64,000 nt of DNA from Rhynochetos jubatus (GCA_027574665.1 CM050653.1:10686664-10750663), one strand, 5' to 3'. Counted from the first letter of the stretch, positions 48,288 through 62,265 are shown. A program made the numbers and translations. Notes: generated by a model from the sequence alone, not told the origin.

Positions 48288-50816
48288 TGTTCACCACAAA
48301 CTATATCAGCAGGGAGAAAGTGCAGAGGAACTGGGATTGACTTTCATGACATTGCATATGTGTATGAAATAGAATTTTGGGAATTCTAACTTTTGGAGTT
48401 TAAGCAGCAGAATATTCAGTTGTGGGGTTTTTTCTTGTCGATGGGGTTTTTTTGGTTGGAGGTTGGGGGGGGTGGCAGATTTTTGTTTGTTGATTGTTAA
48501 TGAGTTTAATTTAAACTGCTCTTAATGAAAGGCATGGTAGCTAGGAGAAAAAGTCAGTACTATAACTCAATGGAAATAAATCCAAACACTACTGTACCCT
48601 TTTCCTTTATACTCTTCACCTCAGTCAGGAAGCGTTTACTACATTGTCAGTGAATGAATCGTTTCACTTTCCAATAGACATTGTTGCACAACTGTTAATT
48701 TCAGATGATTAAATAATTTCATAAGCTAGAAAATAAAAAAGTGTACAGGGTTTTGTATAGGCTGTTTTTCCCCAATGAGCAGTGACAGTGAGAAAAAGAA
48801 ATGGGAAAGCAAACAGAAAAAAAAATAAAATAAGGAGTGGTATGCACAGACACTGCAGGATTAAAATGCACAAAATAAATGAAATATTTCCAGCCAGAAA
48901 CATCACTTCTTGTCACAGTACCTTGAGGAAAGCCAGCTCAGTAATCATGAAAAAGTAGAAGAAATAGCTTGTGTGATCTGAAAACTTTTCTAAGGTAAGA
49001 AAGAAAATGAAAGTGTAAGAGAAAAGATCTGACCATGTTTTACATTTTGCCCTTAACTTTTCTTGCCTGTTGGATAACATCTTGCTCTTGACTTCTTTTA
49101 TTTTTACTGATAGTAAACTGGTATAGTAGTACTAAGAATATTTTTTTCCCCTTGAAAATAACCCTGTATTTTCTGCAATCCTAGATGTCAACGTTCACCT
49201 GGAGTAATCCTCCTCCTCCCCTCTAACTATTCTTTAAACTGCTATTTGGAAAGTGTATGCAAATCAGGGGCTTAGTTGTTAATAGCTTTGTGAAGCATAA
49301 GGGATAACAAGTCTGCATTCCTGCACCTCCGCAGAGCAGACAACATGATGAGGACAACCCTATGCAGTCTTTTACCTGCAGAGTATTTCCACAGAAGGAA
49401 GAGAGGGAGAATGTGGGCAGGACTGGACAGGATATGCTCTCAAAACTCTAAATCTATGTTAAGATTCAGGATGAAAATCAGGATGCTATAACTCATTCCT
49501 GTATAGACTCTTCATAAAATGTTCAGGAAATATCCTAGCTTTTTGAAAACAAATACAGCTGTACAGCTATGGACTTCCACTGTCAAGAATTCACCAAGAA
49601 TTCAGCATACACCTACAGCTGAATATGCAATGGATTTCCATCCCTTTTCTATCCCAAATAAAATAATTTGAAAATAATCCCAAATTCAGCATAATTTTGA
49701 TCATTTCACGTAACGCCATAAAAAAACTTTGCAGACACAGGTGTAAAATCTAATGTGTCTAGCTTTTTTCTTACACAAATTAAATTTTCCATTTCACTAC
49801 TTGAATTCAAGTGGGAATATATCTTCCAGTAGATCTGAAGACATCAGCAGTGAAACAACATACTTTCTGAATCATAAGTGGAATTTTTTTGACTGTTGGC
49901 ATTCAGAGGGCTTTGGCATGGAAGTGCAATATTTTACAATTAAAAAGCAGTAATTAATTCCATGCAAAGCCAACAGCTCACTAGTGATACAGTTATCTTT
50001 CTCTATTTTCCTCAAAATACTTATGGTAAGAAAATAAGCTGGTTTGATTCAGTAACTGCAAACATTTTCATATAACTACATAGTGTTAGTCAAACTGACA
50101 GTAACTAACTCAAGTATGGCCAGTAATTTATGACATCTGCTATTCACAGAAAAGAAAAAAAAACAATGATGGAACATGTCTGCTGGGGATGCTTCTTTTC
50201 AAAAAACATTTAAACTTTACAGCTAAAAATGCTGGAACCACTGCTTTCTCAGGAGAGAAAGAAAGAAAGAAAGAAAGATACTGAATATTTCCTATGAGTG
50301 TACATACAATACCAGAAGCAGAAAAAAGGAAATTAATTCTTGTTGGAATTCTACTAGCCAACCATTCTGCCAAATTTTGTCCTACCGCCTTACATTTTCA
50401 TGTACTCCTGTAGATAGCACAGAAATCAGGACGGTATAATTATCCTTGTGTTCTATACATAAATATGCAAAATGACAACTTTAAAAGAACCGGTTGCAGC
50501 AGAACACTAGTGACTTCACTGCCCAGAGGAAATCAAACTTAACTTGTATTAAAACTGCCTATAGCTTTTGGTCTAAGTTTCAAACATGTAGGATCATTAG
50601 AAAAAAAGATTTATAACACTTTCCCTCATACCTTGTCAGTTCAATTAATACTCTGTTTGAAAAATGGAGAACACCAGACTGTGGAACTTTTACATTTTTA
50701 AGATATTAAGTAACGTGACAGTCACAAATTTGAGCTGAATTAGGAGACATTCCCTCATCCCACCATGAGACCACCCTTCTGGCTATATATTTTATAAAAC
50801 TATCTATTTTTATATC
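48288..50816. other. PTPRN2 intron 48288-50816
   Basis: AT-rich intron. It contains a G-rich stretch at 48454-48475 (GGTTGGAGGTT then G8) that could form a two-layer quadruplex on the plus strand, and a short GAAA microsatellite at 50257. Nothing else was recognised. Confidence 0.5.
50257..50278. repeat. GAAA microsatellite, five units
   Basis: There are five consecutive GAAA units followed by GA, preceded by AGGAGA. It is a short purine-rich microsatellite and may be length-polymorphic. Confidence 0.9.
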
Positions 50817-50917
50817 ACAGAATCATAGAATGGTTTGCGTTGGAAGGGACCTCAAAGATCATCTAGTTCCAAGCCCCCTGCCACAGGCAGGGACACCTTC
50901 TACTAGATCAGGCTGCT
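50817..50917 (-). mobile_element. CR1 LINE 3' end, minus strand, about 100 bp
   Basis: The tail ACAGAATCATAGAATGGTTT is followed by GCGTTGGAAGGGACCTCAAA and GATCATCTAGTTCCAAGCCC. The copy ends at CTACTAGATCAGGCTGCT. It is a strongly 5'-truncated copy. Confidence 0.93.
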
Positions 50918-51263
50918 AGCACATGTAATACATGTATTATTTATCAACATATTCCTGTAGATCAACTCACAATAAGAATATGCAATGCTAAAAGTGGTGT
51001 GGAAATAATGTATGCTAGTTTTCTTGAATTTCTTTTGCTGAGCTTTAGGACTAGATACCAAAACTACTGAAGACCTGAGAGATTGACTTGGATTACCACC
51101 TAGAGTGTCATTATTTAATAAAAATACAACACCACATACTGACACAAAGAATGGACTTTCTCCACATGATTATTCTTCTGTTGCTACTACTTTTATAAAT
51201 AGTTTCCCTGTGTAAAAAGAATGACATATATTGAAGAAACCATTAACTCAAAATTCAAAAAGT

Positions 51264-51286
51264 AAAAAAAAAAAAAAAAAAAAAAA
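51264..51286. repeat. Poly-A tract, 23 bases
   Basis: An uninterrupted A run follows AAAAAGT. No retroposon body is recognised next to it. Confidence 0.9.
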
Positions 51287-53448
51287 TGCCCTTTAGAAGA
51301 AAAATGTTCCATACAGCCCGGAACATTTGGAGCATGAGCACAAATACCCAGTGCCTGCAGTGGATTGAGAACTTCTGTGTTGGCAAAGTGACCGTCAAGT
51401 ATTTGTATGAGGAGCCAGTCCCTGCTTCTTGATGACAGAATTATGGATGAGCACAACCCTATCTTCCATTTCTATTTTCATCTAGAACCTATCTACCTCA
51501 GATTTCTACACCTCAGTAGGTCCTTGTTTCGGTAAGGACAGGTCTGTGCACTGGGCTTTGCTGGGTGAACTTCTCACAGTTCACTGTAACACACCCATGT
51601 CATTCCCAGTTACAGTTCTCCCTGAGCTCTCACGGAAACCCAGCATCAAACCTTTCATCACCTGGTAGGATATCACAATGATTTTCAATATAGCATTTCT
51701 GTTCAGGTGCTGGGAGACACAGTGGGAATTGGGTTATGCAGAGACTCACTACATTTTGCACACTGCAACTTAATCCATTACCTCCCGCGTGAAAGCTAGC
51801 CTGCACCCCCCAGCAAGGCTAAACTTTATATTTTAAAAACCTTTAAACTCGATTTAGAGGTTTTAGAACCTGGACAATTAATATGATGGGGCACTCAGTG
51901 AACAGTAGTCCACGTGAACCTTGCAGTGCTGATGCAGGGGTAGTGTGGATCAATTAGGTTGCTTTTATTGCAAATGGACATGTTCTCTTTTCACAGGACA
52001 GGTGTCAGTATAGCCCTTGTCTTCATTTATGATTTCTGCTTGGAAACAGAAATGTTTGGGGAGTTGTTTTGTTTCTGATAAACTTGAGACATCAACACCA
52101 CCAGAAACGACCATAACACTGTGACAAAAGTGTCTGAAGCCTTTGAAACAGATCAAAAGTAAAGTGATTTTTTGATCTAATTTGCTTTAAAAGTGAATAT
52201 TGAAATATTTAACATGCTTAGTTCCCACATAAGAAAAGTACTGTGCAATTCCCCTCTTTCCCCCTACCCTGAAATCTCTCTTTGATACCTTCTCCTGCCT
52301 TTTTTTTTTTTCTTCCTGTAAAAAGCTTCCTTATAAATATGGGAATCAACAGGAAGAAACAAAATCACAATTGCGGAGCAATACTCCATTCTGCAGTGAG
52401 CTGAATTCACTTAATCTCATGAACAAAATGTACAGTACATGTCACTACTTGCTCTCGTGTTTGTAGGAAATTAATATTCTGGCAAGGTGTACTCAGTATG
52501 TGACAATTCAGAAATTATATTGTCAACAATAAATAAATCTAAATCATGTTTCATACTCAGTCATCATGGCTTTTTTCTAGATTAAAATTATCCTTGAAAA
52601 CAGACATTAAACATAATCAAATAGACCAAGGAAAGTATGAAAGAAAAATCTCAGAAGGGTTTAAGTATTTGAGATAAAAGACATATAAAACAACTTCGGA
52701 TGTAGGGTGTAAAAAGAAAAACCCCACATGAATAAGAATAGAGAAATATTGAACAGGAGCGATATTTTCCTGCTTCAGAGTCCACGTTCCTTCCTTTCAT
52801 TGATCTCCCGTGTAAGCAGTAAGATTTTAGACAAATATGCACTGGAAGAGCAACAGCAAAATATGCAATAAATGTAATGGGAGAAAACCAAAGATTGCAA
52901 CTATGCTCAGTATGTGATAAGGTATTTTATACCTTCTTATTATATATAGACACAAAGCTTTATAATATTTTATGTTGAAATTTTATAAAATTTATTCGAC
53001 GTTAAAGCAAGAACTACAGTGGAGAACATGGAATCAATTTTTCCTGGTAATAGTTTAATAGTAGATAAACATTTTCATCAACCAGCAAAGATATTGTATC
53101 ATTCAGCATAAGTAGTATTGTATATGGGAATACTATCTTCTTTTAAAACCATTCTTACAGCACTAAGTCTTCCTTCCTTATCTGGATCTCAGCCATGGAA
53201 TATCCAGTTACAGTGAGCTCCCATTTATTGTCTAAAACTCATTTTATAAAATTATTCTCAGATGATCTTAAAAAAAAAAAAATTATTCAGGGATTGTTCC
53301 ATTTGTCAACCAGCAGAATTCCTAAGATCAGTCTCAAAGTCAGTGCAAGGCTTATTTCATGATCAATTCTACTTCACGCTTTACTTTCCCATTGTTTGTC
53401 ACTTCTTCATTGCAAGCACTGTGTAACTGTACCTGAAGCGCCTAATAC

Positions 53449-53468
53449 AAAAAAAAAAAAAAAAAAAA
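53449..53468. repeat. Poly-A tract, 20 bases
   Basis: An uninterrupted A run follows CCTAATAC. It is simple sequence. Confidence 0.9.
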
Positions 53469-56278
53469 TCAGCCCCCACATCTCAGACATTGCCATGTTA
53501 AGGCATCCTCACACTCTCTTCTTAATGGCCCTAGCTGTCCTTCACATAAAATCCAGGTTTATTCTTTATGCAAGACCAGCTCTCGTATGGATCCAACTAC
53601 TCAGTGCATGCACGCAAGGAGACGTATTTTACAGGGGTTAAAAAAGACTCCTGTTTCTCCCAGTGCTGCATACTGCCATACTGGTGAGAGATGGCAGCTG
53701 GAGCAGCCCAATGCAATCACCATCATCGTAAGTTTTAAAATATTGCCCGCAAAGTGGATTCAGAGCTTGACAAAGGTAGGCAAGTCTTACTTTCCTCCCT
53801 ACCCTTCTAAAATTATGTTGTTTGTGTTCTCAGTTGTCTGAGTGGCAGTCACTGGACAGCTTGGTGAGAAGCTGAGCATCCACGGCCTGGATGGTGCCCA
53901 GCACACAGGCTGGTGCTGTGCCTGTGCTGTTCGCTGCGCAGGAACCTTTCAGCCTTAGGGCATAGCCGTGTTCCAGTACCAAATGTCTCACTTTGTCCAA
54001 TTTAAGCTTTAGGAATGCACTGGGTAAAATATCTGGGGATTACTCGGTCATCACATCTTTCAGGGTATTTCATTTCACATGCTTTGGGACTAGTTTTGAA
54101 TATTTCAGACACAGGTATTAGCAACTGAGGGAAAAAAATTACATAATCAAAGTTGAAACCTAATCAGCCTCGACAGTGCTGAAAAAGAAGCACAAACTAA
54201 TCCCATAATCAATGGGCACTTGAACAGAAATATTTTCCACAAGCCTGTGCCAGGAAGTTATGGAGAACAGGAGGACTCCACAGGACTAAAAACTGAAAAC
54301 AATGATGAAAGACAGGCTGCCCTAAGACTAGGTCATCAGCAATACTTTTCAACTTGGCACAAAAAAAATTAACGGAAGTTTCTTAATTGGCTAAACCACA
54401 TCTGTCTAACATTTTGACAGAATTAACACAGAGAAGTAAAGTCTGTTGCTGCCACTGAGGCATGTTAATACAGATCTGATAAGTTGCATGATTATACAGC
54501 AGTCATTTTTATAAATATTTCTATGAGAAGTAACATTTTCATAAGCCAAGCTCTAAGATCTTGAATGACACAGCTCTTTTTGGAGTGATTTATAAGCAAG
54601 TGGCTCTACTGATGTCAGGAGATCGCTCCTAGTGAGCAAGGATGACAGAACAGTACCCCACAGATATACATACAACACCCTGGCAAATGATAAACAACAA
54701 CAAAGTTCTTTCTGGACCCCCATTTACCCTTTCAAACGTATATTTACCCAAAGCGATGCAATACCATGTCAGAGCTAGCCAAACTAGCACATTTATACAG
54801 CACCATACAGGGATATTAGCTGAGGTCTCAGAGAGAATATAACCTCGTTAGAGCAACATTGTGCATGGGCTAATTAGGCCTGCCTCTCAAGCAAGGCTAA
54901 TTATTCCCAGTACAGCACCATACTGATATCGCTCTGCTGCTTCTGGAGCTACATTATTCAGCAGTAGCTCAGGGATCTCTGCCCCATGCTGTATTCAAAA
55001 TTGTAAACAAAATGTGAGAAGTGAAAGTATTATTCTGAGACAGCGCCACGATGTACCGTGCTGTCTTGTCTCGCTTCATCTATCAAGGACATCAAAATGA
55101 AGAATTAACATGTCTGTGCACTGAGATCTTAGTTTAAATGGGAAATTCCACCACTGAACTAAAAGTTGTGTTACAGAGAAAAGTTGGACTGAAGGGAATC
55201 CCCAGGACTGGTGGGTATTTCATCTCACCAGGCACATGCCGCACTTGGCAGGCCCCAAGAAACAAAAAACACTAAGTAAAGGGTAGAGAGAAGGTCCAGA
55301 CTTCTGCTGGTTTTTTTAAAGACCAGCTTTGAGTAAAAGTTAGTGCCAAAGAACAGGTTTCTTATTCCGCCAGCAAGGCAGGTCTCAAAACCCTTGGAGT
55401 GTAAATCTGAGTTCCTGTACCATGATGGAATATTGGGCACAGTTAACTGAGAATCCTCAGGTGCCTTACCACAGGTTTCAAGGCTTAGGGGAGATCGTTG
55501 ATTCAGAAGCAAAAGCTGATGGCAAATCTGTGTCAACGAGAGGCCTTAGAGAGCCCAAACTAGAAACAAGTGAGCTGGGCCCAGAGCCAGCTTCCCTGGA
55601 AGCACACTGGGTCCCAAGCCTGGGGGCAGTTGCAGATGAGACTTGTGCACCAGGGGACTGAACCAGGCAGCAGAGTGATCTGCATCAGACAGGGAGGAAG
55701 GCACTGTTTGACATTCAGCATAAAGGGAAAAACAGTGCTTTTACATAAAATACGCACAGAGGCACTAACAAAATTGCCATGTGTGAGGCAGCCAGGAAGT
55801 TTCCTATTTATCCAGTGAAGTTTCTTTGTGTCTTCAGTTCAGCTACCTTCGTATGAAACAAATCTTTGAAATAAAAAGGCAAGGTGAGGTCTCCCGCATC
55901 ACCACAGAACTGAACGCGTCTTGTTTCAACACATCTCTAACAAGCAGCCTAACATTCAAGAATGAAGACTTAATAAACACCACTAGGATTTGAGCCCTGC
56001 ATCGCTGACACACACTTCTGTGATAAGAGTGAATTGCCAAGAGCCTTTGGATAAGAACAATGTTTTTGTCCAGTTCTCCTTGTGATGCCAGGTAACAATA
56101 CATCTGGGTTTCAAAAGAACCTCTAATAAGAAATGTAAAATAACAGAAATGTGAGGTAACATTTTAAGCCATTAGCATACTGTATCCACTTTTTTTTTTC
56201 CTAACTGGCAGTTGTTACCAGTAGAAAGATTTGAAAGTACAAATAATAGCTTCTAATAAAAATGGGGGAAAAAAGAGG

Positions 56279-56297
56279 AAAAAAAAAAAAAAAAAAA
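56279..56297. repeat. Poly-A tract, 19 bases
   Basis: An A run sits within purine-only sequence (GGGGGAAAAAAGAGG upstream, GAAACAGAG downstream). Confidence 0.9.
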
Positions 56298-58899
56298 GAA
56301 ACAGAGCTGTGATGACAGCTTGTTCCCTAGAATTCCAATAGAATTAAACAATCAGTTTTGATGAGGGGAGTACAGGGACAAGGCAGAAATACATCATTAA
56401 TTTAAAGTCAATTTACCTTTGTGGTTACTAGGCTGTAAATGTACGCTGCTGCTGTAATGGCATACGTTTCTTAAGGGCTTTTACTTAATATCTGCCTCGT
56501 ACAAAAAGTACTGGTCCAAAACTTGAAATCCTGGACAATATAGTAATAAAATGTCACAAGAATATCAGGATTAATTTGGTCCAAATTCCTTCCTGCTGTT
56601 CACCCTGTCCATTGTAAATTTTCTTTTTGTTAACCGTGAATGGAAGAACATTCAGAGCACTGCCCACATCTTTTCTCACTGAACAGTTCAGATCCCCTAC
56701 CAGTGCCTAAAATACAGCATTTTAACTCCAGCAGAAGACTGGCAAAATCCAGGAAGTCCACTATGTTTGGACTATCACAAATTTGCACACACAAAATTCA
56801 TAAAGAGCAGAAAACTTTAGACATTATGTTCCCTATATCAGTATTGCCTAAAGAGGAGGAATTTTGTTCAAAGCTAATTAATTCACAAAGAAAATTTGGA
56901 AATCCCAGCCTGTAGAAAAGAGAAATACTGATAGCAACTGAACATTTCATCTTTAGCATGCATATCCATTTTCCACTCCATTTTCTGAAATATTGATATC
57001 TATTCTGTACAAGCTGACAAAATGAAAGGGTTTAGTAACAACACAAAGCTTATCCCTCAACCTCTGCACTTGTGTACCGCTTAACATGCTAGCGCCTGAT
57101 GGTTTCTGATGAAAAGATAAGTGTGTCTTGCTAGAGCTGGTGATGTGCCAAGTACTCGGCGACGCAGTGACAAATAGCCTTCTCGATTCCTGACAAAATA
57201 CTCCCTCTACTGTACAACACAGACTGTTACATAAAGCCCAATGCACATATATACGTATTTAAACTATGATCAGATCAGGGGGTTCATAAACCAGGAAATT
57301 CACACTTCCAGATTTTTTTCTGAATGACCTTGCTGAAAATAGAAATAACATTTGTTTCCACCAAATATAAAGATACTTGTGACTTTATTCAAGAAAACCA
57401 GGAGGAATATACTAAGGAATAAACCTATACAGGTGCCCAGGCCTCAAAGACTGTAACATTCTCCAGCGATTTAGTTTAATTTATAGTGAATGTTAGAAAA
57501 TAAAGGCTCAAATGCCTAGTTAAGACAAATCTAGATATGCCAAGATACAAATATCTAAATATAAGGAATACAGAATGAAGGAATAAATTCAGCCATAGTT
57601 TCGTTTTGTCTGTGTTTTGCTACCCAGAATTTGCCTTCATTCAAAATTGCTCTGTCTCCGTAATTTCATCATGCCGCTATAGTAAATAGTAAGGTGGTTA
57701 ACAAGACTAAAGAAAAAGCCTAACTTTTCTGATGGGCTGGAAAAATATTTCCAGATAAATTTTCCATTTAGAAATTATGTGATCCAAGCTACATAAAAAG
57801 ACTTGGAAAACCGGAGGAATTCATGAGACCACACCTGGAGCAGACTGAAATGGTTGTGTCGAGTACACTGGAATGAAGACCTGCCCATTCCATGTAAAAC
57901 CAGACCAACCTGCAGTACATGAACTCCTGAAGTGGCACCCACGTGCCAAGCGTGTCACAGAGCCTGTGTGCCAAAGAACATGGAACGACCTCTCCAAGTT
58001 TCTATCATAAATTTGTGTTAATATTTAGTGTGCACAACCTCTCCCTCTCCTCCAGAAAGCTGAACACTTCTCGTAGAAGAGGAACAAAGTGCATGCACAG
58101 CCACAGAACAAAATGCTACTATACATAAACAGAGGTATAATTTTCAGCTTTAAAAAAGTTAAAATTACTTTTTAAGAATGGAGAGTGGGTTTTTTTTGTG
58201 TTCTGGTACTTTGCTAATCTACTTCAATTTATATTCACATTGCCTGACATAAACATTTTGTCCCTGCTCCAGGCTCTTCCACTCATATGATTTCCACTCA
58301 AAGAAATGTGTTTAAGAAAACAGTAATTGAGGAAAAAAATAATCTGCATCTCATGTTTTCATTATATATGTTTTGGGATTATTCCACAGAGGTGTTAAGA
58401 AATTTAAGTTACAATTTAAGGTGCATTGTCATTATGCACTAAATTTCATGAAAGTCAATTTTATCCATCTGTCATGAAGTTCACTTACAGAAATTAGCCA
58501 TTCCAGGGCAGAAAGGTGGAAACACTGTAATAACAATAATGCTAGTTTTTCTGGGAATACAAAACCAAAGAGATTTTTTTTTTTTGAAAAATTCTATTTC
58601 TTTTTTATTTTTTAAGTAAAATCTGAAGATAAATTACCTCTGTGTGTATTAAGTAGTAAGCAGGTAGTGGGGTGTTTATAATGTTAACATTAATAGTTTT
58701 TATAACTCCTTTTTATTTCAGAAACATGTCAAGAATATGTAATTAACCAAAGAGCAATATTCACATTACATTCTCTTTGCATTTTTCTCTTAGGAGGCAC
58801 AATAAACATCACTGTTTGCTTACTAACAAATAACAATTGCAGCTAGCTGCACCGTATGCTAAATTGCATATATGGAGAAAAAAAATCCATGTTGTTCCT

Positions 58900-59530
58900 A
58901 TCACGCTTTTGCATACACGAGCCATACGGATAAACACCAGGAACAACAACTCCGTTCAAAACGAGGATCAGGACATGACTCATTACAACTCCAGCAACCT
59001 TCCATAGCCCATGTTCAAGCAACGCTTGCCAAGATCGGCCCTTTGCAGTATATCGATACTGCCACAGGATGGCAGAAAGAACACCTGATAATTTCACTGG
59101 CTTTGCGAATTCCCAAGAGCTGGTGAAATGCTATAACCTGCTGACCCGCTGCTGCCCGCGGTCTGTTGCGTTTGCAGAAGTGCCGGTTACATGCAGGGTC
59201 TCGCTGGCACAAACTCACACGACATTGTGAAAAGCCTGAAATACTATAAAACTTATGAGTAGTTTTTGTGCTACTCATTTCCACACTAGAATTTCTTTAA
59301 AAGCTACAAAAATAGTTTCAGTTTATACCTTCTTGGAAAAGAAGAATCAGCTGAGCCTTTAAACTGTATGATCAGTCAGTTCGTGGCAGGTGGGACATCC
59401 CCTTGTGCCAGCCTTACGGCAAAATTAGCACGACGCGTCTCCGAGCGCACAATCCCACAGATGGCAAGCTCCGGCAGACAAATCTTCAGGCTTCCTGTTC
59501 AAGGAACGTGTTGTCTGTACGCCACGCAAA
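58900..59530. other. CpG-enriched intronic patch without high GC
   Basis: By my count 27 CpG dinucleotides fall between 58904 and 59526, many times the density of neighbouring intron, while the overall base composition is only moderate. They form two clusters, 58904-59221 and 59371-59526. The densest point is GCACGACGCGTCTCCGAGCG near 59428. Open frames of 84-98 codons cross it on both strands without recognised domains. It could be an unmethylated regulatory element, a recent insertion that has not yet lost CpG, or an unrecognised exon cluster. Confidence 0.5.
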
Positions 59531-61496
59531 GGAAAATCAGGATGCAACTGAGAATGAAGCAGCAGTGCTCTCACATCAAAGAGCATGTCTTGCCCTCAGG
59601 CAGAAAGTCATCCCAGGAGGTCTTACTTTTCCTTCCCTTTCCAAGCTGTACCACTAACAGGTAGACAAGAGATGCGGAATAACTTGGAGAGCATCACTTG
59701 ATAAATGCTTGAACTAAGGCAACGTGCGCCCTAAAAGAAGGGCTTGCTTACAGGGGACATTGGCCTTCCTTGGTCCCGCAGCCTTGCACACGTGTGTTAC
59801 TCTGGCAGTCGCAGGATTAGGAAGAGCCTGGGAGGGAGCAGGAATTGCTGCTCACCATTTACACAGCTCTGTATTTACAGCTCCCTTCTGCTTACTGACA
59901 GCCCTGTGATGGGGAGACTCCAGGACACCACAGCTTGGGTCTCCGTCCCTCTTCCTTCTGCTCCTGTCACACAGCAACCCGATGTTCCCCAGGGGAGAAA
60001 ATTTGGGAAGGAAGTCTGTGGGAAATTTCTGAACTTCTGTCGTTCAGAAAATGTAACCACAACTCTGTTTCTTTAATCAAGGATTACTGGATCATGCTTA
60101 AATCTTTTTGGTGTAGCAAGCTGAGAAGAGAAAGCCTCCATCACAGTCCCTACGGGAGATTTTAGACAGATTTTTCTACCCTAGGAAATGCACATTATGA
60201 GATTTTACCTTGATGCTTTTGATCCTCACTGAAATCATAAAGTCTTTTTTTTTTTTTATTGGGCCATGTAATTTTAGCATGTCTGTTGAAATAACAGTTG
60301 AGACCGCTCTCTCCTGCTGCATCAAGTAACAGCCTAAGTTTAATTCCTACATTTCCCCCTTGTTCTCTGCCTATAAAACTGAAGTATTTTTCACATTAAA
60401 ATTGCTATATCTTTTTCCTGCTGAAAATAAAAAATGAAGAAGTCACTGATACTGCAGACAAGATCTCTGCTTTGGCTGAGAAAAAAAACCCCTGCTACTC
60501 ACTGAAAGACAGAATTTATATTAGTTTCAGAATAATGATAAGAACAAAGAACAGCTTTTTCTTCTAGGTTTTGGATAAGGATTCAGCGAGTTCACTCAGT
60601 TGAACAATTCTTTTATTTTAGCAAATCCAAAGAAATGAAAGTGCTGATTCTACTACTGAATTTGAGGAAAATGTTAACCATTGGCACTTTCTGCAGTATT
60701 TGTAATGTAGCATATTTCTAGTCATTTAGCGACAGACTAGCTAGATATGTTCAGCTGGTAGTAAGAATCTTTTTCCCCAGAAGAAAATCTGTTTCTGGAT
60801 TTATCCAAATGGAATTAATGGAAGCCAATAGCCTCTAACTTTTCTAGACTACTACTCATTTCCTCTTGTTCTATCCATGGAAAGCATTGTGCACTGCTCT
60901 CTACTTTAATAAGGCTCCAGCTTAACTGATTTGAAGCAGCACAACAGTAGCCTTAAATTAATTACGTTGTCATCCATCCATTCCCTTAACATCTGAAGAT
61001 GGCACCTTGTGGCAGCTTCTCCTTTAGCATTGTCTTTAAGAATGATACATGACTGCAATTTTCTCCTGCCTGCTAGGACTGCCAGTACAACAGCAAGCCT
61101 GGGGACTTTTTGGTTTTGCTGGTACTTTTGATAACAGAATTGCACCTTTAACACATACAGCAACATTTGATGGTGTGGTAGGAAAGTACTAGATTATGAC
61201 CTGTTCCCTGTTTGTGTCTACAACTGTGTCTTCATTTTACACAGCACCATTGCCGAGCTGTGGATTTTTCAGCATTGTGAGCCCTAGTTTTCTTATCTAA
61301 CTAGGCTTGAAAGTTGCTACGTTTGGATAAACAAATGCATCCTGAATTTCAGCTGGCCCTTTGGGATTGCAACAACACATTAACATGCAGACCTTGGACA
61401 GTAGAGTCATTTCTAGAATACAAACCACACGGGATGATAATTTCATTTTCTTTGTTGTTTTTAATAAACAGTAGTGCATTTTACTTGATTTTCTCC

Positions 61497-61514
61497 AAAA
61501 AAAAAAAAAAAAAA
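61497..61514. repeat. Poly-A tract, 18 bases
   Basis: An A run follows TTGATTTTCTCC. It is simple sequence. Confidence 0.9.
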
Positions 61515-62232
61515 GGAGTCTGTTTTGCTATGCTGGATTAAGGAAGTACACAAATTGGCAGTGTGAACTGTTTCCTCCTTCCTTCCTTCAGTGAACCTTA
61601 GCAATTGCTCAGATTACCCTCAAAGCAACTGTAGAGTCCACACAGCAGCTCTAGAAACAGTATCTTTTCTAACTGCATTTTAGTTATGTTTTATTCATAA
61701 TTCAGTGATTGGGTTAAATTTGCATTTGAGCAGTCTCGCATGCTTCCTAATGTTTTCACAACTGAAATGCCTTGCTCTGTTACCTGCCCTTGATGGCTTC
61801 AAACCGGATTAATTTATTTAATGATTGACAATATAGACCACAATATTAAATATGTTTTCATGTTCAGCCCAATGTAAATTTGTGCTAAAAATAAACATGA
61901 AAGGCTTTACATAATAAGCAAAGCGTCATAAAAGTACATCATACACTGGAGCAGCTATGTTATAATTTTAACTATCGTGAGCATGGATGAATCAAGAACA
62001 ATTGCAACACATCTTCACTGAGCGTATCACGTGTAATTTCTTCTCTCCTCATACATGAATCAAAAATAATTCAGAGTCCTTACATCTTGGCAAGTGGGGA
62101 AAATATCACTTTGAAGTGAATTTCCAAATACCACTTTGAGTTTAATTTCAGAAAGAGAGATAGTAGATATCTCAGCAAAGTTCTGCTTAACTCACTCTGT
62201 AAAGAGACTCAGAAAACATACTACTATTATAA

Positions 62233-62265
62233 AGAATCATAGAATGGTTTGGGTTGGAAGGGACC
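62233..62265 (-). mobile_element. Extreme CR1 3'-tail fragment, about 33 bp
   Basis: AGAATCATAGAATGGTTTGG followed by GTTGGAAGGGACC is a perfect-looking CR1 tail in reverse. It stops where CR1 normally continues with a T/CAAAGATCATC stretch. It is either an extremely 5'-truncated insertion or the stump of a deleted copy. Confidence 0.88.

Larger units (their letters stand above)
50918..62232. other. PTPRN2 intron 50918-62232
   Basis: This is a long intron stretch with poly-A tracts at 51264, 53449, 56279 and 61497 and T runs near 52299, 58568 and 60247. A CpG-enriched patch lies at 58900-59530. GC-richer stretches near 53840-53960, 55200-55700 and 57800-57970 hold only unsupported open frames. 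The text GACCACACCTGGAGCAG near 57826 faintly recalls an avian retroelement, but the match is too short to call. No gene was recognised. Confidence 0.45.
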
